This document shows, piece by piece, positions 10,487 to 22,232 of a DNA stretch of 64,000 nt. How positions within the stretch are numbered: the stretch's first letter is position 1; every line of letters begins with the position of its first letter. The notes beneath the pieces were generated by a model, which was not told the DNA's origin, did no database searches, and saw only the letters and a list, made by a program, of their open reading frames with translations. The stretch spans positions 26,469,501 to 26,533,500 of the forward strand of contig BSBM01000370.1 of NCBI GenBank assembly GCA_027924585.1, read 5' to 3'. Both the position numbers and the translations under genes were made by a program. This stretch comes from Larix kaempferi (Eukaryota > Streptophyta > Pinopsida > Pinales > Pinaceae).

Positions 10487-11876
10487 CCCCTTACCAGGGT
10501 ATTTTTTAAGGATTCTAATAGTATACTTAGGTATTATTCTAGGCGATTATTTTGGATTGAAAAAACATAGATATAGATAGATATGCAAATATTAAATATG
10601 AAACATACAATTTACTACTGAAACTTGTAAATTTTGGTGAATATTATGATAAAAAAAAATATTTTATGTAAATATAGGCGATATTAGAGACTAAAAATGG
10701 ACAAATAGAGATTTGTTTTGAAAAAATAGTCGTGAAATTTTGCCCCTAAAAATTACCTTTCCCCTTGCATTCAAAAGTTTCCAACTTTAACGAAAAAACT
10801 TACTCAAACCAATTTATGAAAAGGAAATGTTGGGCATACTGCATACAATTAATAAATGGTTCCCTTACATAACAGGAAGACACTTCAAGGTATAAACAAA
10901 TCATGATAGTCTTAAGTACTTCTTGTAACAAATGATTGTCTTCATAAGAGCAACAAATATGGGTTACAAAGATGTTAGGTTGTCACTTTGAAGTTATTTA
11001 CAAAAAAAAAAAAAAGTGTGGTGGTAGATGCACTTTCAAAGAAAGAAGAAGACAATGTGGAAGAGGCAAGGATAGAATGGAAGCAAGACCAGAAGACATG
11101 TGAGATAATTCAACAACTACAAGAGGACCCTTGTGCATTAGATAAATTTGTGTAGAAGAATGATGCATTATGGTACCAAGAACTCCCATATTTGTGTCAG
11201 AATTTACAATTAAAACATAAGGTCCTTTTGGAATTGCACACTTATCCTATAGGAGGACATCCATGGTTCTTGAAAACTTACCATGGGATCAAGAAGGAAT
11301 TTTTTTGGGAATGTCTTAAAATTGATGTCCAAAATTTGTGGCGGAATGTTTGGTTTTCCAATAGAATAAGGGAGATACAATCAAGACACTAGGTCTTATA
11401 GAAAGAACCATTACCCATACTAAGTTAGGATTGGGAATAGGTCTCAATGGATTTATCATAGGTCTACCAAAGTATGAAGGACATAATTTCATCATGGTAG
11501 TGGTGGTTCGACTCACAAACTATGCTCATTTCTGCTCTCTTTCTCATCCTTTTGAAGCAAGTACAATAGTTGTAACATTTATGGAAATAGTTCAAAAGCT
11601 ACATGGAACTTCTAAATATTATTGTAAGTGATATCCAATTTTTACTGATAATTTTTGGAAGGAAATATTTTCTTGTTTGAGCACTCAATTGGTTCATAGA
11701 TCCTCTTACCATCCTCAATATGATGGGAAAAGTGTGATTGTGAATAAATGTATGCAAGGTATCTTCACTGATTTGCATATGATAAACAAACACAATGGGT
11801 CAAATGGTTTCCCTTACCATATTAATGGTGGTACAACATGTCCTTCGATACTTCATAAAAAATGTCACCATTTATG
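10487..11876 (+). pseudogene. gypsy II RNase H and integrase N-terminal part
   Basis: RNase H reads up to GRP at 10486-10490. It is broken by the MITE, then resumes with LAFKS after 10765 and LLKPIYEKEMLGILH-like sequence. The integrase zinc-binding region begins near 11200 with LLELHTYPIGGHPWFLKTYHGIKKEFFW. The core has GLPKYEGHNFIMVVVVRLTNYAHF (about 11458-11530) and YHPQYDG (11706-11730). The reading is cut at 11876 by copia element II and resumes at 18551. Confidence 0.85.
10495..10760 (+). mobile_element. hAT-like MITE, 266 bp, in gypsy II RNase H
   Basis: It is flanked by 8-bp direct repeats CCCCTTAC (10487-10494) and CCCCTTGC (10761-10768). Imperfect terminal inverted repeats start CAGGGTATTTTTTAAGG and, on the other strand, AAAGGTAATTTTTAGGGG (13 of 17 match). 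The 8-bp duplication and CAGGG-type end are features of the hAT superfamily. Removing it joins GGAAGGCCCC with TTGCATTC, which restores the GRPLAF motif of RNase H. It has no coding capacity and is AT-rich. Confidence 0.8.
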
Positions 11877-12530
11877 TGTTAGGATAATTAATACTCCATC
11901 CTTGTCCTACTTAGGATTATTTTATTTTTCCTAGTAGTTGATGATGTCATTTCCCCCCTAGTGGTGTGAAGATGTCATCTAGGACCCATTATCCACCTAA
12001 TGCGCCCTACATGCATCATTTTATGACCACCAAAGTCAGTTCCCTACATTTTAGGAGCCAACTCAGTGAACTAGTCCAGTCCACCTGAGTTAGCTAACTC
12101 TTGTGGGGGGTTTGTGCCCCGATTGCCACTGTTTGTGATCTAATGCACCCTTTTCTGAGTGATTTGCATGAAAATATCACTAATGCGCCCTTCTTGGTCA
12201 GTTAACTGACAATAGCTTTAGTTAACTCATTTTTGGTTGACTTGACTTGACTTTGGGCCTCCTGGAACACTCTAGCGGTTACAATTCCTATGCTAGACAA
12301 ACATATTCAAATTCTCCTAGAATATTTGAATTCTCTCTATTGTAACATATTTGTGGACTATACTGATTAATGGATAATGTTACACATTTCTACTTCCATC
12401 TGAGTTCCAATGCATGATTAATTTTACTGCTCTTTTCTCTGCAATTTTCACTATAATTCACCTTTTCTGCTCATTCTTTCACTGTGAGGTATTATCATCT
12501 CTATGATATATTGTGACTTAGAATTTCACA
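11877..12530 (+). repeat. 5' LTR of copia II
   Basis: It starts TGTTAGGATAATTAATACTC and ends TTAGAATTTCACA. It is followed directly by a primer-site-like TGCTATCAGATCTTAGAG (from 12531), a variant of TGGTATCAGAGC. Confidence 0.92.
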
Positions 12531-12805
12531 TGCTATCAGATCTTAGAGAGCGTAGGTTGAGTAGTTGCTTTCAATAGTGCACTAGAAGCCTCTGTATTTC
12601 CACAGCAAATCCTGGTGCCATTGCATTGAATTCATTGGAGAAATACTTTAAGGTCTATCCAAGTGTGAAGGATCCGGATAAAAGTGCCTATTGTCCTAAA
12701 TCAGTGCTCAGCAATAGTTTATCTTGAAAATTGAGAGTTTTTTGCAAGATATTGAAGGTTTTTCAGTGCAGGAATTTCAATTTGTATTCACTCCAGCAGT
12801 TTCTA

Positions 12806-13741
12806 ATGGAGAATTCGAATGTTCCTCTATCTCCAAGGATCCTGACACCCTTCAATTATCTTGATTGGAGGACTGATATGTGGATGGTATTTTGCAACAA
12901 GATTTTGTACAGGGTCACAATGGGAAAGGAGGTCGAACCTCAGGCAGCTGTTGAGAAGGCCAAGTATCTAAACAGATTAGATGAAGCATTTGGTTTCATG
13001 TGTATTCATATTTCCGGATATTTTCTCTTCCACCTTGATGGATTGAAGAATCCAAGAGAGGTTTGGTTGAAGCTTGAGACCCTCTTCGGCAAGCAAGATG
13101 AGTTGAGGGGACATATTTTGGAGAATGAGTTAATTGCTCTTCAACCCAACAGTTTTGAAACCATATATCATTTCTTCTCTAAATTCAAATCCTTGGTCAT
13201 CCAATGCAAACAATGTGGCATTGAGAAGAAGGATGAGCAACTGGTGCTATCCATTCTAAGCAATCTTGGTCTGGAGTTTTCAATTTTTTTTCTACTTCCA
13301 TTCAGGGATATTTTCAATCCCCATTTGGAAAATTCCTTATTAGATGCATTCATTGAATCTCTCATCCAAGAACAAGAAAAATTGATTAAGATGGGTGCCT
13401 TGAAGTCCTCTAAAAATCAAGCTCTTATGGTTGGAGAGTCAAAAAGTGTGAATGCTAAAAGGAACAACAAAGGTAAAGAGAAGAAGCAATTTAAAACCAA
13501 GCAGAATACAAAGTATAATCCATCGAAAGGAACCTCCAACTCCAAGAAGGATAAGCAAAATAAATTTGAGAAATCCAAGCATACATACTGCAAGAAAGGT
13601 AACCATCCCGAGAGCTCTTGTATAAAGAAGACCATAGATAAAATGGAAAAACTCCTTGAACAACACAACATTTCCCTCCCAAAAGGCGTAAGACTGATCC
13701 AGGAAGCAAGTCAGAAGATCATGAGATATGCCATGCATTGA
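12806..13741 (+). CDS. copia II gag polyprotein region
   Basis: The open frame runs from 12731, but the family-like start is the Met at 12806 (MENSNVPLSPRILTPFNYLDW), giving 311 residues. Residues about 15-190 are the copia UBN2-type gag (WRTDMWMVF, REVWLKLETLFGKQDELRGHILENELIAL). A Lys-rich linker follows. The zinc knuckle is HTYCKKGNHPESSC: the first Cys of C-x2-C-x4-H-x4-C is a His here. This frame is intact, the least damaged of the element. Confidence 0.85.
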   Translation: MENSNVPLSPRILTPFNYLDWRTDMWMVFCNKILYRVTMGKEVEPQAAVEKAKYLNRLDEAFGFMCIHISGYFLFHLDGLKNPREVWLKLETLFGKQDELRGHILENELIALQPNSFETIYHFFSKFKSLVIQCKQCGIEKKDEQLVLSILSNLGLEFSIFFLLPFRDIFNPHLENSLLDAFIESLIQEQEKLIKMGALKSSKNQALMVGESKSVNAKRNNKGKEKKQFKTKQNTKYNPSKGTSNSKKDKQNKFEKSKHTYCKKGNHPESSCIKKTIDKMEKLLEQHNISLPKGVRLIQEASQKIMRYAMH

Positions 13742-14245
13742 AGGTTGTATTATCACAATCCCAATCCTTCCTTATTGATTGTGGAGCCTCCAACCACATG
13801 GTTGCCTCCAGAGAGCCATTTTCTTCTCTAGATCTCACTGATGGCCCCAGTATTCACATGGGAGATGATTCTCAAATATTTGCATAAGGGAGGGCACAAT
13901 ACAACTTGAGCATGGAAAGTTCAACAATGTTCTATATGTGCCTTCTCGAGCAGCAAATATGTTATTTGTTTATCAGATGACTCACACGGGTTCACTAAAG
14001 AAAGTAGTATTTGTACCTGACACAGTTGAGGTTGCAAAGATCTCATCTAGGAAGCTGATAGCCAAAGGTGTTCCAAACCATGTCTCCAAGGCATATGAGT
14101 TCCCTGTTTTTTTCCATGTTCACATCAAAGTGCTCTCTTGACTCATGCAAATGAGACAAGCAGACTCTAGCATGAAATATTCAAACACCTAAACTTCAAG
14201 TACTTGCAGTAGTTGCACAAGGAAGAGATGGTTGAAGGTTTTCCC
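13742..14245 (+). pseudogene. copia II protease and start of pre-integrase
   Basis: The aspartic protease site reads FLIDCGASNHM, with GAT at 13777-13779. A stop at about 13885 and frame changes follow. The pre-integrase region HEIFKHLNFKYLQ and EEMVEGF runs up to the solo LTR insertion, where the reading breaks off at 14245. Confidence 0.8.
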
Positions 14246-15046
14246 TGTGAAAATCCTCACAGCAGATCTAAGAGATGATGTATACCTCACAAGAGTAATT
14301 ATGATTAAGCAGGAAAATAGAAGAAGAGTGGTCAATGCAGTATAATGAGCAACAGAATAATAATACAGTAGAACTCGGATAGAAGCAAAAATACTTCACA
14401 CACACTAATTTATTAATCACAATATGGACAAATAAATAATACAATGCATGAGGATTTGAATGCCTAAGGTGGCAATTCGAATTAGCCTTCATGGAGTGAT
14501 CAAAGGATCACTGGAGTGTCATCAGAGCACAACTAGCAGTCTATCTCATCATCAATGGAGTCATCAATGCTCAAGAAACTGTCAACCATCAGTCAAACTG
14601 AGTCTAACTAAGTGTGGTAGGTGTAATTGAGTGAAGGAGGCTCAGTGGAGGGCGCATGAGGAGCTAACTGGAGTCAGAATGGGCAGTCTAGTCTCACTGG
14701 AGGTCCATCGGAGTGATACAGTCAGTTGAGAGTCAGTCAAGCCTAAAATCAAGGAGAGAACTGAAGATAACTGAAGATAACTGAATGGTAGGTAAGGAAG
14801 GGCACCTTTCTCATGTAGTAGGTGAAAGGAGGGCGCACTAAGCTCTAGGAGGGCTGAAACTGAGTGGAAAAAAGCTCTGGGGGCTAGCTAACTGAGGGCT
14901 AGGTGCTGGGACTGATGACTGGGATGCATGCAAATGCATGCAAACCCTAAATAATGCATGCAAACCGTAAAAGTGCATGCATGACTGAAAATGAAAAGGA
15001 TGGAAATGCTAGTAGGACTAGGATGGAGTATAGGAATATCCTAACA
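14246..15046 (-). mobile_element. Solo LTR in copia II, antisense, perfect target duplication
   Basis: TTCCC flanks both ends (14241-14245 and 15047-15051). On the minus strand it begins TGTTAGGATATTCCTATACT and ends ATTTTCACA. That start resembles the host copia LTR start TGTTAGGATAATTAATACT, so it comes from a related family inserted in reverse. It contains GCATGCAT-rich motifs (14930-14980). Copia II coding continues at 15052 with PDIEFSQGICKGC. Confidence 0.9.
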
Positions 15047-15051
15047 TTCCC

Positions 15052-16073
15052 GACATAGAGTTCTCTCAAGGGATCTGCAAAGGTTGCTTGGTAGGGAAGC
15101 ATCTAGAGCGAAAGTATGATGTTGGGAAGGCAAAGAGAGCTTCCTCTACACTTGATTTGATACACAGTGATGTTTCAGGACCGATGCCCACAGCTTAAAT
15201 GAATGGATCTAGATACCTTATGGCCTTAATTGATGACTACTCTAGGTTTTGTTGGGTATACTTTTTCAAGCAGAAACATGAGGTATTTGAAACCTTGAAA
15301 GTTTTCAAGGCCTTAGTTGAGAACATTGCAGGGAAGAATATCAAAGCACTCAAATATGATAATGGAGGGGAGTACATCAAGAAGGAGTTGCAGCAGTTGT
15401 GTGCTTCTGAAGGAATCCAAATGCAACATTTTGTCCCATACACACCATGGCAAAATGGTGTAGCTGAGAGGAATAATAGGTCATTGAAAGAGATGGCTAC
15501 CTACTAGCTTGAATCAAGGGATCTTCCATCAAATATCTGGGTAAAAGCAGTGAACTGTGCCACATACATTAAAAATAGGGTACCCCACAAATCTGTTGAT
15601 GGGGTCACTCCATTCGAAACATTGAAGGGACAAAAACTTGATGTATCTCAACTGAGGGTTTTTGGATCCAAGGCATGGGCCAGAATCCCCTCTGAAAAAA
15701 GAAAATCCTTTCAACCCCAAAGTAGAGAATGCATTCTGCTGGGATATGTAGAAGATGCAAAAGCTTACAAGCTGATGGATATTGCAACCAAAATATGCTT
15801 CATTGAAAGAAGTGTCAAGTTCGATGAAGATCCATTGCAAGATCTACAACTAGTTGAATTTCAAGGTATAACTGATTTACCTATTCCATTTGCTCCTAAT
15901 GATGTTTTTTTTTCAGATGACCCACATTCATATTTCGAAGAAGAGGACCAAAGTGAATCGGATCTAGATATTGAGTATGAAGATCAAGCAGATCTAGATC
16001 CATATCCAACAGATCTAGATCTAGATCCAAATCCAACACCTACTCCTAATCCAAAGCCTAAATGAGCTCAAAA
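15052..16073 (+). pseudogene. copia II integrase
   Basis: The zinc region CKGCLVGKH is near 15075. The DDE core is present: LIHSDVSGPMP (first Asp), KYDNGGEY (second Asp, about 15352) and NGVAERNNRSLKE (Glu, about 15450-15480). MALIDDYSRFCWVYF also fits. The C-terminal part LRVFGSKAWARIPSEKRKSF...ILLGY runs to about 15760. An acidic, Asp/Pro-rich spacer with DLD and NPTPTPNPKP repeats follows before a stop at 16062-16064. Stops at about 15196 and 15505 interrupt it. Confidence 0.9.
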
Positions 16074-16084
16074 TATTCTTGAGG

Positions 16085-17690
16085 CTACTGGGAATATTGT
16101 TGGAGATCCATTTGACTATAGAAGAACCAAATCTCAGTACCAAGATGCAAATCTTGCATTATGTCATACAGGTCCACTTCTCCCTGAGAGGTGCTACATG
16201 ATTGTGAGGTCTGATCCATAGTATTTCAGAGAGGCTTTCCATGATCTGAGATGGCAGGAAACCATGGATGAAGAATATGATTCGCTACAGAACAATGAGA
16301 CATGGGATCTTGTCTCTCTTCCCCCAGGGAGAAATCTATTTCAGTGCAAATGGATCTACAAAACAAAGCTTGCATATGATGGATCTACAACCAAGTATAA
16401 GGCTCGGTTGGTTGCAAAGGGGTACTCACAAGTTCAGGGATTGGACTACAATGAGACATTCTCTCTTGTAGAAAGAATGGATTTAGTGAGACTTGTTTTG
16501 GCTATTGTAGTTTCGAATGCATGGGAGGTACATCACATGGATGTAAAGAGTGCCTTCCTACATGGTGACTTAGAAGAAGAGATCTATATGAAACAGCATG
16601 AGGGGTACATTGATGATCCATCCTTAGTATGCAGACTGAGGAGATCATTGTATGGGATCAAGAAATCCCCAAGGGCGTGGTATGCCAAGATGGATTCTTT
16701 CTTATTGTCACAGAAGTTCGAAAGGTGAAAATATGACTGCAATGCCTACATGAAACGGAAAGGAGGTTGCCTACTATTGATTGTTTTGTATGTGGATGAC
16801 TTGCTCATCTCCGACAGTTCATCTACTGGGTTGAGGAACATCAAATATGCTTTGAGTAAAGTCATCTCCATGACAGATATAGGACTATTGAAACAATTTA
16901 TTGGCCTTGAAGTAACTCAAAATGATTCAGGAATCACGATTTCACTGTCTAGGTATGCAGCTAACTTGCTCAAAAAGTTTCACATGACTAATTGCCAAGC
17001 TGCAACCTTTCCTTTCCTATCTGGAATCAGATTGGAAGAAGGTGGTTCTACTCCTTTGATTGATAGCACTCTTTACAGATAGTTGATTAGTAGCTTGTTG
17101 TGCTTGACACATTCGAGACCAGATCTATCATATGTTATTGGTGTTGTGTCTAGGTACATACAGGGGCCACATGAGCTGCATTGGAAGGAAGCAAAGAGGA
17201 TCTTGCACTATGTCCAGGGTGCAAGAGAGTTTGGTATAGATTATTTTGTTGGTGCTCAATTAGATCTGGTTGGTTTTACTGACTCAGATTGGACCGGAGA
17301 CAACACTGACATAAAATCTAATTCAGGGTATGTATTCATGTTGGGATCAAGACCAATTTGTTGGTCAAGCAAGAAGCAAGCAACACTCGCACTCTCTTCA
17401 GCAGAAGCATAGTACCGAGGGGATGTGAATGCAGTTATCTAAGCAGTTTGGTTGCATGGGATCTTGACAGAGTTTAGAATTCGTACTTCTCCTTCAGTAG
17501 ACCTTTTCTGTGATAATCAAAGTGCCATTAGGATCTCCAGTGATTCAGTTCAGAAGAAAAGGACCAACATATTGAGGTTCACATGCACTACATCAAGGAG
17601 ATAGTGCACAACAGGACCATCTCATTGCATTATTATCCTATGGAGGACATGATTGCATACATATTCACACTTTTTTTCAATCAGAAGAGA
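16085..17690 (+). pseudogene. copia II reverse transcriptase and RNase H
   Basis: RT block: CKWIYKTKLAYDGSTTKYKARLVAKGYSQ (16345-16430), HHMDVKSAFLHGDLEEEIYM, LRRSLYGIKKSPRAWY, and intact YVDD at 16789-16800. MTDIGLLKQFIGLEV follows. RNase H: FTDSDWTGD near 17274, ICWSSKKQATLALSSAEA before a stop at 17410, then CDNQSA at about 17510. Stops at 16726, 17080 and 17410 are single-base changes. The purine tract GGATTAAGGGGGGG ends at 17894. Confidence 0.9.
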
Positions 17691-17894
17691 TTTGTTTATC
17701 TTAGATCTCTACTTGGTGTGAAATTTGTTTGAGCTCCCCGTTGTCCTATTTTTTAGGGGGGGGTTTCCCTTGAGGTTTTCCCCATTTCCTTGTTTCATGG
17801 ATAGTTATTCTTTTTATCATTTATTTGATTGTATGGGTGACCTTTGGTCTCGGTAACCAGGGCCTAGGATGTCCAAGTTTGGATTAAGGGGGGG

Positions 17895-18550
17895 TGTATT
17901 CGGATAATTAATACTCCATCCTTGTCCTAATTAGCATTATTTTCTTTTTCCTAGTAGTTGATTGTGTCATCCCCCCTAGTGGTGTGCAAATGTCATCTAG
18001 GACCCATTAGCCACCTAATGCGCCCTACATGCATCATTTTAGGACCACCTGAGTCAGTTCCCTACATTTTAGGATCCAACTCAGTGATCTGGTTCAGTCC
18101 ACCTGAGTTAGCTGACTCTTGTGGGAGGTTTGTGCTCCGATTGCCACTGTTTGTGATCTAACGTGCCCTTTTCTAAGTGATTTGCATGAAAAACTCACTA
18201 ATGCGCCCTTATTGGTTAGTTAACTGACAATAGCTTCAGCTAATTGAGTTTTGGTTGAGTTGAGTTGACTTTGGGTCTTTCGGAGCACTCCAGTGATGAC
18301 AATTCTTATGCTAGACAGACTAAGACTCGAATTATCCTAGGATATTCAAATTCTCTCTATTGTAACATATTTGAGGACTATACTGATTAATGGATAATGT
18401 TACACATTTCTACTTACATCTGAGTTCCAATGCATGATTAATTTTACTGCTCTTTTCTCTGCAATTTTCACTGTGATTCACCTTTTGTGCTCATTCTTTC
18501 ACTGTGAGGTATTCTCAACTCTATGATCTGTTGTGAGTTAGAATTTCACA
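17895..18550 (+). repeat. 3' LTR of copia II
   Basis: It starts TGTATTCGGATAATTAATAC and ends TTAGAATTTCACA. About 55-60 differences from the 5' LTR over 655 bp were counted roughly by eye. The element is therefore old, and older than the nested element in copia I. Confidence 0.92.
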
Positions 18551-19195
18551 TTATACATTATGGCACTTGATGGATATTAAGCTCCATCCATCACACCATC
18601 CTTGAAAGATAAATCTAACGTTTAAGCAATGGAGGATCACATATAGCACCAACAAGAGGCTCTCTAACTATTGAAAGACAACTTGGCTAAAGCACAAAAT
18701 AGGATGAAACAACAAGTAGATCAAAATCGCAGTGAAATAAATTTGAAGTGGGGGATTGCATATTTTGGGGGCTACAACCATACAAGCAGATGTCCCTCAA
18801 GCAACAAAAGAAGGACAATAAAATAGCACCCAAGTAATATGGTCCCTATAAGGTGTTGCAAAGGATTGGAAGTATGGCTTACAAGTTGGAGTTGCTTCCA
18901 TATTCACGACTACATCCAGTCTTCCATGTTTCTTGCCTAAAAAGCGTAATTGGCTACAAGATCCCAATTTAGACTATTTTACCATAAATTGATGAAGAAT
19001 GGAAAATCCTACTAGAACCTAAAACAATCCTTGAAACACAGATCAATAAACTATGAAATCAAGTAATTACTAAGTACCTCATTAAGCAAAAGAACTCGCC
19101 AATAGAAGAAATGACATGGGAAGATGAGTTCATCATGTAGAAACGTCCACATGCAAAAAATTCCACAATTAATCAAGTGTTGAGGAAAACACTTG
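18551..19195 (+). pseudogene. gypsy II integrase C-terminus and chromodomain
   Basis: The gypsy II reading resumes after copia II: DNLAKAQNRMKQQVDQNRSE, FEVGDCIFWGLQPYKQMSL, YGPYKVLQRIGSMAYKLELLP, RLHPVFHVSCLK (up to about 18950). A chromodomain-like block follows near 19060-19150: QVITKYLIKQKNSPIEEMTWEDEFI (given in part; the key residues are Y, W and E). This places it among the chromoviruses. Several stops are present. Confidence 0.88.
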
Positions 19196-19212
19196 TTTGG
19201 AGGGGAGGGGCA

Positions 19213-19484
19213 TGTTAAGACCTATATATTGTGACATTACATTTCTATTATTATATAAGTATTGTCTCTATTGGTCAATTAGGACCTTAATTGTAATTGT
19301 ACCCTGTCTTCTATATATATACCAAGGATACCTAGTTTTAGGATCCTCTTGTGCATTTGATACATTGTAAAAGGCAGTTTACCCCTTGAAGAGGCCTCTT
19401 ATTTATCTCTTCATTTCATTCTCAAGGAGTTGGGTTACTCTTACTTTCTAGTTTTAAGCTATGTTGGGAATTTGGTGCATAACA
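19213..19484 (+). repeat. 3' LTR of gypsy II
   Basis: It begins TGTTAAGACC after the purine tract TTTGGAGGGGAGGGGCA and ends TTTGGTGCATAACA; 272 bp. The 5' copy keeps only its last 170 bp and looks about 80-85 percent similar. Confidence 0.88.
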
Positions 19485-22232
19485 AATGGGATCCATGGAT
19501 ACTCTTGTCATAGATACTGACAGACTGTTGGATTTTGAATATTTTGATACTCTATTTCCACACTATTTTGAAAGCACTCACTTGAGGGAATATTTGAGGG
19601 AGAGTAACTACAAGATTGTTTCAAATAATTAGAGATTACTTTAAAAAAAATGGTGTCGATGTCAATGATTGTACATGAGTTGTAAGCTACTTGTTGAAAA
19701 TGTTCGCTTTCAAGACAAAGTGGAGACGTTTACTAGGTCATTATTGTTCGCAAAGACATGGGAAGATGTTGAGTCCATTGCACTCTTGCATTGAAATAAA
19801 AACCACAAGGAGGTCTTGAGGTTTGTCATTCACACTTTTGGATGACATCATTAAGTTTAGCATGGCTATACTTTTAGTACTTGAAGCTATGGGATAGATT
19901 CCTTCAAGAGTAGGTGATTCCTCATCATATATCATCCCCTCTCAACAATACTTATTGATCCCAGTTACAATATCCATGAACACCTAAGGCCATTCAAAGT
20001 TCATGAGTTTGAAGGGAGCTAAGAGGTCAATTATGCATGAAAAAGAATAGAGGAGTGTAACATTACCAATGAGAACGAGCTAGTTGCATTACAAATGCAC
20101 ATGTTCACTTTAAACACCTAGCTACACAAGGGACCAAGAGAAAATTACTTGATGCAATCATGTCTCAACCAAGTTTCCAACTCCCCAAGACAAGCTACTA
20201 CATTCGAGTTTTTCCTGATGATGAGCCATTTCCAAGTGTAAACCATCTATTCATATGGATGCATTAGTAGATGATTTTGCATGATTTATTGTGTAGGATA
20301 GGTTTTTGTTTGTGTTTATAGAGTAATATTTTTGCTTATGGCCTATTTATCTTTGCATAGGATGGGTGGTTTTTTTTTCAAACTATGTTCATGTTTTGCA
20401 AATAAGCTCTCTTTTGATTTTGTAGCCTAGTTTCCTATTTGTTATTTCCAACTGAGCTTGGATTCATTTTGTATTTACGGAGATATCCTTTATATGTATT
20501 GATTAAATATTGGTTTCGTGACTGTATCTTACTATTCATGTATTTTTCAATGTTCATTTCACATTGGTAGCATTTCACATAAGAAATCAACCTAGAGAAT
20601 TTTGCACACTTATGCTCAATTATGAGTTAGAAAGAAAGGTGGATTTAAATACATATCAAGGATACGTCAGCATAATGTGTCAATGGTTGAATTAGTCCAT
20701 TCTAAGTGACCAGTCATTGATTGTCTATGCATCTTGGTTTGATGAGAAAGTTTAATATGCTTAGGGATCCATCCATGCACTAAAATAATTGATCACTTGA
20801 CGAGTGAAAACTAGAAATTGTAAGGGCTAAAAAATCAAAAGAGAATTACTTCAATAACCAGGAACAATAGTTCTTTAAATAAATCTCGACAATAGTGAAA
20901 TCATTCCCATCAAGCTTGTAAGGTTATTGTTTCCTCATCCATCGATTTCCATATATATATATATATAATACTTTGTCCCAAAAGCATGATAACAACCATA
21001 AAAGATATTGCGGGAGAGAAGCAAGGACCGCTTACTAGATCAACCACCCTTCCTTTGATGTTGTAGAAGATCAAATCCAATAGACTCCAAACTACACAAA
21101 CTAAAATGCCCAACCAAAGGAAATATACCAAATTAGACTAGACAAGAAATAGAGGAGGATTATGAATACACTCGCACACCCAAAAAACAGGTAAATCTAA
21201 ATTGTATATGTTTATTGTTTGCATCAATTCCTACTAGAATAATCAATTATTGTTTGCACCGATTCTTATTGCTAATCAATTATTGTTTGCATTCCAGATT
21301 GGAATATCCACCGCCCTCGTCACAGTCGTCATCCTATATCTACCTACTAATATTGGCATAATATTTGCACATGAATCCATTTGTTACATGTTAGGAATTT
21401 TAAATGTGGCATTCATAAACTTTTACAATACCAAGAAGCATGTCATTGGCTTGACAATAAGACCCCAAATCTTTCATCCAATTGGATGGAAGTGAAAGAT
21501 TTTAAAAATTAGGACAATGTCACCACATAAAATCATGTATTTTCAAAGTTTGGTTAAAATGTAAAAGACAGACAAATAATAGCCTGTCAACCTAAATAAT
21601 AGACGCTCAACTATGAATCGAACACAAGGATACGTTGTTCGTCGGTAGATATAATAACAATCTACTAATATGTAATTTTTTTATTGTAGGTTAAATCATT
21701 GCTTTGAAGCATCATGTTTGGAAATAATGATTTACAAAGTTATCAAGGTGTATTAATTGTATTATCTAATTAAATAAGTAATTGTTTAATTAAAGAAGTA
21801 AGTTTTTTAGATGGTAAAAATAATATGAGAATTAATAAGAATCTTTTATGTAGATAATAGATAGAAATAAATGCAAAGCATTATTAGTCCCTGTGGAAGT
21901 CCATGGTAACTATTGTAATCGATTGGCTTTGACTTCACATTAATTTGTTCTGACTTTTCGTATTTGGCTATAGATCCTATACTTTTAACATCACTGGTAA
22001 ATTTATCCTATTAATTATTTCATTCAATGCTATTTAACTGGAATGTTATTGGCTAAAATTTTGAACCGTTATTGTTGGACTGGTGGCACAACTCTTTGGA
22101 AAAAGGGCTATTAGTTAATGTTTATTTTAATGTTAGTGCTTATGTGTAAATTTCAGCTCACCTTTAAAGGTTCAAGAAGAGCTTTCGAAGGTTCCCACCG
22201 TTTGTTGCACCGCCCTTCATCGTTCACAGCTC
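19485..22232 (+). other. Unassigned intergenic stretch
   Basis: No recognisable gene or complete mobile element. A (TA) run lies at about 20950-20970. Short broken frames occur (for example 19485-19620) without a family match that I can name. 21240-21300 repeats ATCAATTATTGTTTGCA-like motifs. Confidence 0.5.

Larger units (their letters stand above)
11877..18550 (+). mobile_element. Ty1/copia element II, full length
   Basis: A 6674-bp element with LTRs 11877-12530 and 17895-18550, near 90 percent identical by eye. The target copies are TTATG and TTATA (one mismatch). Internal order is gag, protease, integrase, RT, RNase H, as in Ty1/copia. It lies in the integrase of gypsy II. Coding decay is mostly point stops, and it also carries a solo LTR of a related family in the opposite orientation. 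Confidence 0.95.
6884..19484 (+). mobile_element. Ty3/gypsy chromovirus element II with nested insertions
   Basis: Order on the plus strand: truncated 5' LTR, primer site, gag with zinc knuckle, protease, RT, RNase H, integrase, chromodomain-like C-terminus, purine tract, 3' LTR. That is a Ty3/gypsy chromovirus. It is interrupted by a hAT-like MITE in RNase H and by a whole copia element in the integrase. Dense stops and low LTR similarity show it is the oldest layer here. Without the insertions it would be about 5.6 kb. Confidence 0.9.

Noticed and set aside
13417-13756. Several minus-strand ORFs opposite copia II gag
   Set aside because: Antisense shadows of the intact, Lys-rich gag frame.
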